Under the pieces are notes generated by a model. That model was not told the origin of the DNA, did not search any database, and saw only the letters and a program-made list of their open reading frames with translations. DNA of 6,318 nucleotides from JBGPLH01 sp041486365 [NCBI: Thermodesulfobacteriota bacterium] (lineage in GTDB: Bacteria; JAUYMQ01). Made by a program: the position numbers and the translations under genes. The stretch is taken from the NCBI GenBank assembly GCA_041486365.1, contig JBGPLH010000199.1, positions 1 to 6,318 on the forward strand, read 5' to 3'. Numbering within the stretch: the stretch's first letter is position 1; each line of letters opens with the position of its first letter. Positions 1 to 5,802 of the stretch are shown piece after piece.

Positions 1-707
1 AGGGCGCCCATCTTCTCCCGCTCGAGGTCCTTCTTCTCGAGGACCGTGCAGCGAAGGCCAACCTCTTTCGCCATGTGTCTCGCGGCCTCGGCAAGCACGG
101 CCGGGGGGTGGTCGGAGCCCGACTTGTTGGCCAGGTCGCGCACGAACGTGACGCAGTCGGCGAGGATCTCCCCGCGGCGGACCCCGTCCTTCATCTCGCG
201 GGCGCTGTCCGGGTCGTGCTCCACGAGGATCAGATCGGCGATGGGCTTGTGGTGCTTGTTGCGGCTGGCGCCCTTGTACTCGGTGAACTGGTAGCCTCCG
301 AGCCGGGTCCCCTCGACGAGGGCCTGGGCCGCGTCGGCGGGCAAGAAGCCGCCGGCCCCCGCGCCGTGCACCACGGTCGCCATGCGCGTGACCCCGAGCC
401 CCAGCGCCACCTGCGCCGCCGTACCGGCCGCCTGCCGGACCCGATCGAGGACGAAGTCCTCCTTCTTGCCCAGACCCACGACGAGGATCCGCTTGGCCCG
501 CACCCCGCGGGCCGGCCGGAACAGGAGCGTCTCGTTCAGCCTCCCCCTGAAATCGCCGCCCTTCACGTAAGCGGAGATGAGGCCCCGCGTGGCCCTGTCC
601 ACGGCCCCCGTGGCGCCTCCGGGCGTCTTCGTGCCCTCGAATAGATTCAGCACGAGGAGGTCAGCGGGCGTCTTCGAGATGTCTCCGGCTTTCAGGATCA
701 CTTGCAT
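1..707 (-). CDS. pepA: M17 family leucyl aminopeptidase, N-terminal part (truncated by window edge)
   Basis: This is the first 235 codons of a cytosolic M17 metallo-aminopeptidase, a hexameric di-metal enzyme that releases N-terminal residues such as leucine from peptides. Residues 1 to about 165 form the macro-like N-terminal domain, opening MQVILKAGDISKTPADLLVL, with the RILVVGLGKKEDF strand-loop typical of the family. The linker to the catalytic domain is visible as VRDLANKSGSDHP around residues 189-201, followed by LAEAARHMAKEVGL and ending at KMGA. In relatives this is the conserved ARDLVN...P...LA region leading to the MGALLAV segment. All metal ligands and the catalytic Lys/Arg lie beyond base 1 and cannot be checked. 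The start ATG (707-705) has an AGGGG Shine-Dalgarno sequence about 10 nt upstream and an in-frame TGA at 725-723, so no longer start is possible. The gene is divergent from the Tol-Pal operon. The symbol pepA is the generic family name; substrate preference is not known. Confidence 0.9.
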   Translation of the reverse strand, partial: MQVILKAGDISKTPADLLVLNLFEGTKTPGGATGAVDRATRGLISAYVKGGDFRGRLNETLLFRPARGVRAKRILVVGLGKKEDFVLDRVRQAAGTAAQVALGLGVTRMATVVHGAGAGGFLPADAAQALVEGTRLGGYQFTEYKGASRNKHHKPIADLILVEHDPDSAREMKDGVRRGEILADCVTFVRDLANKSGSDHPPAVLAEAARHMAKEVGLRCTVLEKKDLEREKMGA

Positions 708-775
708 CGAATGAGAACCCCTTCATCAGAGAGTGTGCGCGAGGCCGCGCGCGCGGTGCGGCTTCAGGGACGCAA

Positions 776-804
776 AGAATACGGCGGCGCCCCGGGGTTG
801 TAAA
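776..804 (-). promoter_or_regulatory. Predicted sigma70-type promoter of pepA
   Basis: On the minus strand, TTTACA (804-799) and TATTCT (781-776) are separated by exactly 17 nt. They match the TTGACA/TATAAT consensus at 5 of 6 and 4 of 6 positions. Transcription would begin near 769 and give a leader of roughly 60 nt before the pepA ATG at 707. The A/T-rich boxes stand out against the very GC-rich surroundings, and the spacer contains the CCCCGGGG palindrome (790-797). This is a prediction from sequence only; the host's sigma-factor preferences are unknown. Confidence 0.55.
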
Positions 805-815
805 GAATCACACCC

Positions 816-831
816 CCGCGAGGGATCGCGG
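816..831. repeat. Perfect 6-bp inverted repeat upstream of the pepA -35 box
   Basis: CCGCGA (816-821) and TCGCGG (826-831) are exact inverted repeats around the four bases GGGA. The centre lies about 20 nt upstream of the predicted pepA -35 box, a position compatible with an operator or activator half-sites. In a sequence this GC-rich, a 6-bp inverted repeat can occur by chance, so the regulatory role is only a suggestion. Confidence 0.25.
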
Positions 832-960
832 CGAGGCCCCGCGGGACGGCCCGAGCGTTGCGATCGCGGCTGCCGGAGCGACACGATCGGATGATCGGGG
901 CGGAGTCGCAGGAAAGCGTCACCTGCGGGCTTTTCGCGCGGGCGCCGCGGCAATTACCCG

Positions 961-989
961 TTGACTTTTGGGACCTCTTTCTCTAGGGT
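961..989 (+). promoter_or_regulatory. Predicted promoter of the tol-pal operon
   Basis: TTGACT (961-966) is a 5-of-6 match to the -35 consensus. After a 17-nt spacer comes TAGGGT (984-989), which matches the -10 consensus at only 3 of 6 positions. Transcription would begin near 996, leaving about 37 nt of leader before the tolQ ATG at 1033. The placement also argues against reading the TTG at 961 as the tolQ start, since that codon would be part of the -35 box. The weak -10 makes this a moderate prediction. Confidence 0.4.
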
Positions 990-1032
990 GAGGGACCCCA
1001 CCCAGACGACCGAAAGGCCAAGAACTCGTCCG

Positions 1033-1785
1033 ATGCCAGGCGCTCTCCCAACGGCCCCTTTGGGGGGCGCCGCCCTCCAGGGCGGCGTGCTCGATCTCAT
1101 CTGGAACGCGGGACCCATCGTCAAGCTGGTCCTCCTGCTCCTGCTCGCGTTCTCCTTCATTTCCTGGGGAATCATCTTTTACAAGTACCGGGTCATCAAG
1201 AAGGCCTTCACCGAGTCGAAGGCGTTCCTGGAGATCTTCTGGGAGGGCCGGAGCCTCGATCTGATCTACGAAGACGTGAAGGGGCTCACGGCGAGCCCGC
1301 TGTCCAACATCTTCCGGGCCGGCTACATCGAGCTGGTGAAATTGAAGCGGATCGCCGGTTCCGGGCGCGCCCCGGCCGGGGCCAGGCCGGCGCCCGGGCC
1401 GCTCGCGGCGAGCTATCTCGATGACATCGTGAAGAAGATCCGCTGGACGAGCGCGGCGGAGGTCAACCACCTCGAGAAGTACGTCTCCTTCCTGGCGACG
1501 ACCGGCTCCACCGCGCCCTTCATCGGCCTGTTCGGCACGGTGTGGGGCATCATGGACGCCTTCCGTCATATCGGCGTGAAGGGGGCGGCGAGCATCGCGG
1601 TGGTCGCTCCGGGAATCTCGGAGGCCCTCATCGCCACCGCGATCGGGTTGTTCGCCGCGATCCCGGCCGTGGTCGGCTACAACTACTTCGTGAACAAGAT
1701 CCGGATCATCGTGAAGGAGGTCGAAGGGTTCACGGACGACTACGTTGGCGACCTCCACAAGTACTTCGAGAAGGAAGAAGGATGA
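1033..1785 (+). CDS. tolQ: TolQ, proton-channel subunit of the Tol-Pal system (MotA/TolQ/ExbB family)
   Basis: TolQ is the multi-spanning inner-membrane subunit that, with TolR, converts the proton gradient into movement of TolA. The 250-residue product has three membrane helices: about 28-50 (KLVLLLLLAFSFISWGIIFY), 150-174 (YVSFLATTGSTAPFIGLFGT) and 194-218 (GISEALIATAIGLFAAIPAV). The second and third helices carry the family's near-invariant GLFGTVWGIM and APGISEALIATAIGLFAAIPA motifs; Thr156/Thr157 and Thr202 are in positions to line the pore. Between helices 1 and 2 the cytoplasmic domain contains an extra Ala/Pro/Gly-rich stretch (about residues 109-126), making that loop about 13 residues longer than in E. 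coli TolQ by hand comparison. The start ATG at 1033 has only a weak, distant AAAGG (1013-1017). GTG at 1087 (before LDLIWNAG) is an alternative, as the conserved part begins there. The stop overlaps the tolR start by 4 nt (ATGA). ExbB is excluded by the tolR-tolA-tolB-pal context. Confidence 0.95.
   Translation: MPGALPTAPLGGAALQGGVLDLIWNAGPIVKLVLLLLLAFSFISWGIIFYKYRVIKKAFTESKAFLEIFWEGRSLDLIYEDVKGLTASPLSNIFRAGYIELVKLKRIAGSGRAPAGARPAPGPLAASYLDDIVKKIRWTSAAEVNHLEKYVSFLATTGSTAPFIGLFGTVWGIMDAFRHIGVKGAASIAVVAPGISEALIATAIGLFAAIPAVVGYNYFVNKIRIIVKEVEGFTDDYVGDLHKYFEKEEG
1361..1397. repeat. Nested GC palindrome inside tolQ, encoding the extra cytoplasmic-loop residues
   Basis: CCGGGCGC (1361-1368) and GCGCCCGG (1390-1397) are exact inverted repeats. 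Between them is a perfect 14-nt palindrome, GCCCCGGCCGGGGC (1369-1382). The region translates to the Arg/Ala/Pro/Gly-rich stretch around residues 110-122 of TolQ, which E. coli TolQ lacks. The reading frame is intact. It could be an inserted palindromic element or simply GC-driven expansion of a tolerant loop. Confidence 0.45.
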
Positions 1786-2183
1786 AAGTCGGCAGGGAGT
1801 CCGAGACACTCTCCGAGATCAACGTCACACCCTTCGTCGACGTGATGCTCGTGCTCCTGATCATCTTCATGGTGACGGCGCCGCTCATCCAGCAGGGCCT
1901 GGATGTGAATCTCCCCGAGACCACCGCGAAGGGGCTCAAGTCGCCCGAGGATCCGACGGTCCTCTCGATCAACAAGGGCGGCCAGATCTTCTTCGGAAGG
2001 AACGAGGTTGCCATCGGCAAGCTTCGTGGCTTCGTCGAGGCGATGAAGGAGAACAAGGGGCTCGAGGAGGTCTACCTGAAGGCCGACAAGGACGTGCCCT
2101 ACGGGACCGTCGTCAAGGTCATGGCCGAGATCAAGGCCGCGGGGATCGACCGGCTGGGGATGATCACGATCCCCGAAAGCTGA
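1782..2183 (+). CDS. tolR: TolR, biopolymer-transport protein (ExbD/TolR family)
   Basis: TolR is a single-span inner-membrane protein. It provides the proton-binding Asp in the TolQ pore and binds peptidoglycan through its periplasmic domain. The product is 133 residues, close to the family's usual 135-145. It opens with a short cytoplasmic tail, then SEINVTPFVDVMLVLLIIFM, where Asp20 matches the essential Asp23 of E. coli TolR. The membrane helix ends near residue 36 (MVTAPLIQQGL). The C-terminal domain (about 45-133) contains INKGGQIFFG, the conserved YLKADKDVPYGTVVKVMAEI segment, and GIDRLGMITIPES at the end. Its ATG overlaps the tolQ stop, preceded by the purine-rich GGAAGAAGG as ribosome-binding site, so translation is coupled. 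ExbD is the main alternative; the operon context favours TolR. Confidence 0.95.
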   Translation: MKVGRESETLSEINVTPFVDVMLVLLIIFMVTAPLIQQGLDVNLPETTAKGLKSPEDPTVLSINKGGQIFFGRNEVAIGKLRGFVEAMKENKGLEEVYLKADKDVPYGTVVKVMAEIKAAGIDRLGMITIPES

Positions 2184-2186
2184 GCG

Positions 2187-3017
2187 ATGGCTTCGTCCAC
2201 CTTCGATAGCCTGTTCGGCGGCGGAATCGATCCGCAGCTGAAACGAATGGTGGCGCTGTCCGCGCTGGCCCATCTCGTTCTCGGCCTGCTTGCGTTCCTC
2301 ACGCTCCGGAGCGGCCCCCTGCCGGTGGATTACAACCCCGCCATCAACGTCGCGCTCGTCGACCTGCCGGAAGTCACGGACCTCAAGGACGTGAAGCTCG
2401 GCGCGCCGAAGCCCAAGCAACTGCCGGCGCCGCAGCAGAAGAAGCCCGAGGTGAAAGAGGCTCCCCAGGCGAAGAAGATCCCGGAGCCGGAGAAGAAGGT
2501 CTTCGCCCTCGAGGAGCAGCAGAAGACCACGAAGCGGGCCACCGAATCAAAGAGCGTGAAGCGGGAGAACCTGCAGGCGAAGATCGAGAGCGCCGTCGAC
2601 CGGATCCGCGAGCAGCAGATGGCGGTCGCGCGCATCCGCAACCGCGTACCCGACTCGGCGATGCCCGAGGGGACGCCCGGCGGGAACGTTCGCGGGATTG
2701 GCGCGCTGCGGGTGGGCTACGAGGCGCAGCTCGTGATGATCCTGCGTGACATGTGGGAGCTGCCGCCGTCGTTCCTGGGGCAGAACATCGAGGTCGTCGT
2801 GTCCATGCACATCAACCCGCAGGGCCAGATCATCGACTGGAGTATCGAGCGGTCCTCGGGGAACCCCTCCTTCGACGACACGGTGTACCGCGCCATGACC
2901 AAGACGCAGCAGCGGCAGGATCTCCCAGTGCCCGATCCGGCGGCCTATCAACTCATCAAGGATGGGTACGAGGTCACGTTCAATCCGCTGACGTTCTTCC
3001 AGGGAGAGACGGGCTGA
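2187..3017 (+). CDS. tolA: TolA-like periplasm-spanning protein (TolA/TonB family)
   Basis: This protein links the TolQR motor to the outer envelope. It has 276 residues, much shorter than the 421 of E. coli TolA. A membrane helix at about 22-41 carries the SxxxH motif (Ser25-Ala-Leu-Ala-His29) that TolA and TonB use to engage TolQ/ExbB. Residues 73-104 are rich in Pro, Lys and Glu (APKPKQLPAPQQKK and on), as in TonB. Residues 107-153 form a charged, probably helical stretch that replaces the long Ala/Lys-rich domain II of enteric TolA. The C-terminal domain (about 178-272) reads GYEAQLVMILRDMWELPPSF, VVVSMHINPQGQIIDWSIER and LPVPDP, the TonB_C/TolA-III fold that binds the next partner. It starts 3 nt after the tolR stop with a poor ribosome-binding site, so coupling is likely. 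Position between tolR and tolB supports TolA; on the linker alone it could be called TonB. Confidence 0.85.
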   Translation: MASSTFDSLFGGGIDPQLKRMVALSALAHLVLGLLAFLTLRSGPLPVDYNPAINVALVDLPEVTDLKDVKLGAPKPKQLPAPQQKKPEVKEAPQAKKIPEPEKKVFALEEQQKTTKRATESKSVKRENLQAKIESAVDRIREQQMAVARIRNRVPDSAMPEGTPGGNVRGIGALRVGYEAQLVMILRDMWELPPSFLGQNIEVVVSMHINPQGQIIDWSIERSSGNPSFDDTVYRAMTKTQQRQDLPVPDPAAYQLIKDGYEVTFNPLTFFQGETG

Positions 3018-3019
3018 GC

Positions 3020-4342
3020 ATGACCCTCTCGCACGAACGGACCCGCGCGCTCGGCGCCCTTCTGCTCGTCGTCCTGCTCCCCTGCCTGGTCGCCTGGCCC
3101 GGAAAGGCGCGGGCGCAGCGGCGGACCCTCGTCGTCACCCCCTTCGAGCGCAAGTTCAAGATCGCGATCCAGCCCTTCGTGGGAGACTCGGTGGAGGCCA
3201 ACGCCACCGGGGCGAGGATCGCGCAGGTGGTCTCGAGCGATCTCGACTTCACCGGGATCTTCCAGCCGCTCAATCCCAACGCGTTCCTCGAGGACGCGCG
3301 CAAGATCGAGAACATCGACTTCACGGGGTGGCAGGCGCTCGGTGCCGAGGCGCTGGTCAAGGGAAGCGTGACGCCGGAGACCGGGGGCATGATCAGTGTC
3401 GAGGCGCGGATCTTCGACGTGTACAAGGGATCGCGGGTCGTCGGGAAGCGCTATAGCGGCCCGGCGAGCGAGTGGCGCAAGATCGCCCACCGGATCGCCA
3501 ACGAGATCTTCAAGTACTTCACGGGGGACGACGGGGTCTTCGACACGCAGATCACCTACGCCGGCAAGCCCAACCGCCTGGTGAAGGAGGTCTACGTTGC
3601 CGACTTCGACGGGGCCAACGTGGTCCAGGTGACCCGGAACGGATCCATCAACAACTATCCGAACTGGTCCAGGGACGCGGGTCAGATCTGCTTCACCTCG
3701 TTCAAATCGGGCCGCCCGACGCTCTTCGTGATCGGCCGCGGAGGCCACGGAGCGCGCTCGGTGCGTCCCTCCTCGACGATCCTGCAGGGGGCCTGGTCGC
3801 CCATGTCAAGCGAGCTGGCGGTGGCGGGCCAGGTGGGCGTGGGGAACAGCGAGATCCTGCGCCTTACTCCGGACGGCGCGAGCTTCGTGCGGCTCACGAA
3901 TCATCCCTCGATTGACACCTCGCCCACCTGGTCTCCGGACGGCTCGAAGATCGTCTTCGTGTCGGACCGGTCCGGCTCGCCGCAGATCTACGTGATGAAC
4001 GCCGACGGGTCGGGACAGCGCCGTATCTCGTACCAGGGGGCCTACAACGTGCACCCCGTCTGGTCCCCCAAGGGGGACCGGCTCGCCTACGCCGCCATGG
4101 TGGGGGGGCATTTCGACATCTTCACGATGCGGCCGGACGGGACGGACGTCGCCCAGCTCACGTCCAGCGGCAACAACGAATACCCGTCCTGGGCCCCCAA
4201 CGGACGGCAGATCGTATTCCAGTCGGGGCGCGGCGCGGGGACCGCGATCTACGTGATCAACGCGAACGGCAGCAACCTGCGGCCGATCATCCGGGCGCCC
4301 GGCGGCGCCACGGCGCCCACCTGGTCGGGGCACATCCCCTAG
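3020..4342 (+). CDS. tolB: TolB, periplasmic beta-propeller protein of the Tol-Pal system
   Basis: TolB is a periplasmic protein that binds Pal through its propeller and TolA through its N-terminus. The 440-residue product starts at ATG 3020, 2 nt after tolA, with AGGGAGAG about 11 nt upstream. A Sec signal peptide (residues 1-32; core ALLLVVLLPCLVAW) ends at the type I signal-peptidase site Ala-Arg-Ala, giving a mature start of QRRTLVVTPF. Residues about 33-190 are the N-terminal domain, including FKIAIQPFVGDS, SDLDFTGIFQPLNP, ALVKGSV and YFTGDDGVFDTQITY. A six-bladed propeller follows. The repeated PxWSPDG-type turn is centred on Trp216, Trp259, Trp304, Trp348, Trp391 and Trp435, spaced 43-45 residues apart, with blades such as SKIVFVSDRSGSPQIYVMNA. 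The length and repeat count match the family. The first two turns (NWSRDAG, AWSPMSS) are the most degenerate. Confidence 0.96.
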   Translation: MTLSHERTRALGALLLVVLLPCLVAWPGKARAQRRTLVVTPFERKFKIAIQPFVGDSVEANATGARIAQVVSSDLDFTGIFQPLNPNAFLEDARKIENIDFTGWQALGAEALVKGSVTPETGGMISVEARIFDVYKGSRVVGKRYSGPASEWRKIAHRIANEIFKYFTGDDGVFDTQITYAGKPNRLVKEVYVADFDGANVVQVTRNGSINNYPNWSRDAGQICFTSFKSGRPTLFVIGRGGHGARSVRPSSTILQGAWSPMSSELAVAGQVGVGNSEILRLTPDGASFVRLTNHPSIDTSPTWSPDGSKIVFVSDRSGSPQIYVMNADGSGQRRISYQGAYNVHPVWSPKGDRLAYAAMVGGHFDIFTMRPDGTDVAQLTSSGNNEYPSWAPNGRQIVFQSGRGAGTAIYVINANGSNLRPIIRAPGGATAPTWSGHIP

Positions 4343-4379
4343 ACGGGGCGGATCAGGAGGCGGAGTGGACTCATCACGG

Positions 4380-4390
4380 GGAGGGGGGAA
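4380..4390 (+). promoter_or_regulatory. Strong Shine-Dalgarno sequence deciding the pal start
   Basis: A purine run, GGAGGGGGGAA, sits directly before the pal ATG at 4392, with GAGG about 7 nt away. It favours ATG 4392, which is followed by a normal lipoprotein signal. The alternative is an in-frame GTG at 4365, which has a textbook AGGAGG at 4355-4360 only 4 nt upstream. That start would add nine residues (MDSSRGGGN) ahead of the signal peptide. Both sites are visible in the sequence. Confidence 0.6.
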
Positions 4391-4391
4391 C

Positions 4392-4904
4392 ATGAAGCTT
4401 CGAGGCGTTTCCACATGGCTGCTTCTGGCGGCGGTACTGGTTCCGCTCGTCGCGCTCGGCACGGTCGGCTGCAAGAAGAAGGGACCCAAGGGAGTCGAGA
4501 CGACGGGCGGCGGGATGTCCGGCGTGGGGGCCGAGGGGCTCACCGGACGCGCGGCCCAGGTCACGGATGCCCAGAGCCGGCTCCAGGCCGCCTACTTCGA
4601 GTACGACGCCTTCGACCTGTCGTCGTCCGCGCAGGAGGCGCTCCGACAGAACGCGAAGATCATCGAGCAGTACCCTGACGTGAAGATCCAGATCCAGGGC
4701 AACTGCGACGAGCGGGGGTCGGAGGAGTACAACCTTGCGCTGGGCGACAAGCGGGCCCGGTCGGCCCGGGACTACCTGGTCAACCTCGGAATCTCGCCCG
4801 ATCGGCTCACGACGATCAGCTTCGGCGAGGAGCGCCCGGTCGACCCGGGCCATGACGATACGGCCTGGGCCAAGAACCGACGCGACGAGTTCGTGGCGGA
4901 GTAG
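4392..4904 (+). CDS. pal: Pal, peptidoglycan-associated outer-membrane lipoprotein (OmpA-like domain)
   Basis: Pal anchors the outer membrane to peptidoglycan and is the end point of the Tol system. The 170-residue product starts with the lipoprotein signal MKLRGVSTWLLLAAVLVPLV, with the acylated cysteine most likely Cys27 (GTVGC, followed by KKKG). The lipobox is atypical, with Thr at -3 instead of Leu/Val. After a Gly-rich linker, the OmpA-like domain (about 62-170) holds AYFEYDAFDL, the peptidoglycan-binding GNCDERGSEEYNLALGDKRA (Asp106 and Arg108 in it), RPVDPGHDDTAWAKNRRDEF with Asn162-Arg163-Arg164, and a short C-terminus. Family members usually have His where Asn104 stands (GHxDERG). 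The gene lies 49 nt after tolB with its own strong ribosome-binding site and no terminator between, so it is probably on the same message. Homology to Pal is clear over the whole domain. Confidence 0.95.
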   Translation: MKLRGVSTWLLLAAVLVPLVALGTVGCKKKGPKGVETTGGGMSGVGAEGLTGRAAQVTDAQSRLQAAYFEYDAFDLSSSAQEALRQNAKIIEQYPDVKIQIQGNCDERGSEEYNLALGDKRARSARDYLVNLGISPDRLTTISFGEERPVDPGHDDTAWAKNRRDEFVAE

Positions 4905-4909
4905 GCCGA

Positions 4910-4951
4910 CGGCGACGATGTGGGGCGCGCAGGCGCCCCGCGCGGTCGCCG
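4910..4951 (+). other. Nested GC-rich hairpin between pal and cpoB
   Basis: An outer 7-bp stem pairs CGGCGAC (4910-4916) with GTCGCCG (4945-4951). An inner 7-bp stem pairs GGGGCGC (4922-4928) with GCGCCCC (4933-4939) around the loop GCAG. Both are perfect. The structure begins 5 nt after the pal stop and ends about 30 nt before the cpoB Shine-Dalgarno sequence. No T-run follows, so it is not a standard intrinsic terminator. An mRNA-stabilising or expression-tuning element inside the operon is the likelier reading. Confidence 0.5.
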
Positions 4952-4991
4952 CTCCACGGGGGCGGACATGCAGGGCGAAAAGGGGTGGCAT

Positions 4992-5759
4992 ATGCAGGCT
5001 GTGGTCATCGCGCGTCTGGCGGCCGTCGTGATCCCGCTCGCGCTCTCCACCGGGTGCGTGACCTGGACGGCGACCGAGAAGGAGGATCTTCTGAACGACG
5101 TGGGCCGGCTCAAGCAGGACATGCGCGACATGAAGGGGCCGAGCTCCGGGAGCGGCGTCCGCGACCAGCTCGCGGACACGAACAACAGGCTCACCTCTAT
5201 GGACACGCAGCTTGCGCAGCTCAAGGGGGTGGACGAGGACTTCGATCACCGGCTCGCGCAGCTCGAAGGGGACGTGCAGGCGCTCCGCGGCGGCGCCGCC
5301 CCGGGCGGCGTCACGACTCCGGGTACGGCGGGCGCCCCGGGCACGGTGCCGGAGCCGGGAGCCCAGGCGGGAACGGTGCCTCCCTCCACCGGCGCCAGCG
5401 ACCAGTTCGACGCCGCCATGCGGTCGTTCCGGGAGGGGAGATACAAGGAAGCGGATACCTTTTTCTCGGAGTACATCCGCGAGAACCCCCGGTCGACGAA
5501 CATCGAGGACGCCTACTTCTACAAGGCCGAATCGCAGTTCGCCGAGGGCAACTACGAGGACGCCATCGTCACCTACGACGAGTTCCGGAAGCGCTTCCGG
5601 GGGAGCCGGCTTGTGGCCCCGGCCCTGCTCAAGCAGGGGCTCGCGTTCAAGGCACTCGGCTTCAAGAGCGACGCACGGACGTTCTTCCGGGAGTTGATCC
5701 GCCTCTACCCGAACTCCACCGAGGCCTCCCAGGCGCGCAAGGAGCTCGACGCCCTCTAG
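4992..5759 (+). CDS. cpoB: CpoB (YbgF), coiled-coil/TPR protein of the Tol-Pal system
   Basis: CpoB coordinates peptidoglycan synthesis with outer-membrane constriction through the Tol machine. I take ATG 4992 as the start because AGGGG (4981-4985) lies 6 nt upstream and a signal sequence follows at once; ATG 4968 and GTG 4920 are in frame but poorer. The 255-residue product has an export signal (MQAVVIARLAAVVIPLALST) ending in LSTGC. Cys22 would be acylated, making this a lipoprotein, whereas E. coli CpoB is a soluble periplasmic protein. Residues about 27-97 are a heptad-like coiled coil (LLNDVGRLKQDMRDMK, NNRLTSMDTQLAQLKG, RLAQLEGDVQAL). Residues 100-136 are a Gly/Pro/Ala/Thr linker. Residues 137-255 hold three TPR-like repeats: DAAMRSFREGRYKEADTFFS, AYFYKAESQFAEGNYEDAIV and ALLKQGLAFKALGFKSDART. 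The order coiled coil-linker-TPR and the position after pal identify the family. Confidence 0.92.
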   Translation: MQAVVIARLAAVVIPLALSTGCVTWTATEKEDLLNDVGRLKQDMRDMKGPSSGSGVRDQLADTNNRLTSMDTQLAQLKGVDEDFDHRLAQLEGDVQALRGGAAPGGVTTPGTAGAPGTVPEPGAQAGTVPPSTGASDQFDAAMRSFREGRYKEADTFFSEYIRENPRSTNIEDAYFYKAESQFAEGNYEDAIVTYDEFRKRFRGSRLVAPALLKQGLAFKALGFKSDARTFFRELIRLYPNSTEASQARKELDAL

Positions 5760-5768
5760 GCGACGGGG

Positions 5769-5796
5769 TTGTCCTTTTGCGATCTGGCGCTATCTT
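5769..5796 (+). promoter_or_regulatory. Predicted promoter of the dksA-like gene
   Basis: TTGTCC (5769-5774) and TATCTT (5791-5796) are 16 nt apart and each match the sigma70 consensus at 4 of 6 positions. They begin 10 nt after the cpoB stop in a locally A/T-richer patch. Transcription would start near 5803 and leave a leader of about 180 nt. It suggests that the dksA-like gene has its own transcript, although read-through from the tol operon is not excluded because no terminator is visible. Confidence 0.4.
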
Positions 5797-5802
5797 AGCC
5801 CC

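Larger units (their letters stand above)
708..1032. other. Divergent intergenic region between pepA and tolQ
   Basis: This 325-nt stretch separates two diverging genes, and I see no convincing coding region in it. It holds a promoter for each direction (804-776 minus, 961-989 plus) and a small perfect hairpin at 816-831. It also holds a 12-nt alternating CG palindrome (CCGCGCGCGCGG, 745-756) in the predicted pepA leader and a GATCGG direct repeat (885-890 and 893-898). Open frames cross it on the minus strand, but their predicted products are Arg/Pro-rich and resemble no family. ybgC, the thioesterase gene that precedes tolQ in many proteobacteria, is absent. Confidence 0.7.

Noticed and set aside
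75-644. A 189-codon plus-strand frame opposite pepA
   Set aside because: The minus strand encodes a clear M17 peptidase here. The plus-strand product is an Arg/Gly/Pro-rich shadow without domain features.
726-953. A 75-codon minus-strand frame in the intergenic region
   Set aside because: It covers the predicted pepA promoter on the same strand, is Arg/Pro-rich, has no recognisable domain, and offers no good ribosome-binding site.
961-1032. TTG 961 as the tolQ start, adding 24 residues
   Set aside because: The TTG forms part of a good -35 box, the extra residues resemble nothing in TolQ, and ATG 1033 fits the family length.
919-1809. A 296-codon open frame antisense to tolQ
   Set aside because: It mirrors tolQ codon by codon, has Arg/Asp/Gly/Pro-rich low-complexity content, and belongs to no family I recognise. 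Long antisense frames are expected at this GC content.
2948-3748. A 266-codon antisense frame across tolB (and similar ones across pal and cpoB)
   Set aside because: TolB is certain on the plus strand, and these frames only reflect third-position G/C bias.
5287-5400. The Gly/Pro/Thr-rich codon repeats in cpoB as a DNA repeat or frameshift
   Set aside because: The frame is continuous, and the stretch lies between the coiled coil and the TPR domain, where CpoB proteins normally carry a flexible linker.
5760-5802. An intrinsic terminator after cpoB
   Set aside because: No stem followed by a T-run is visible. The only T-rich patches belong to the candidate promoter elements.
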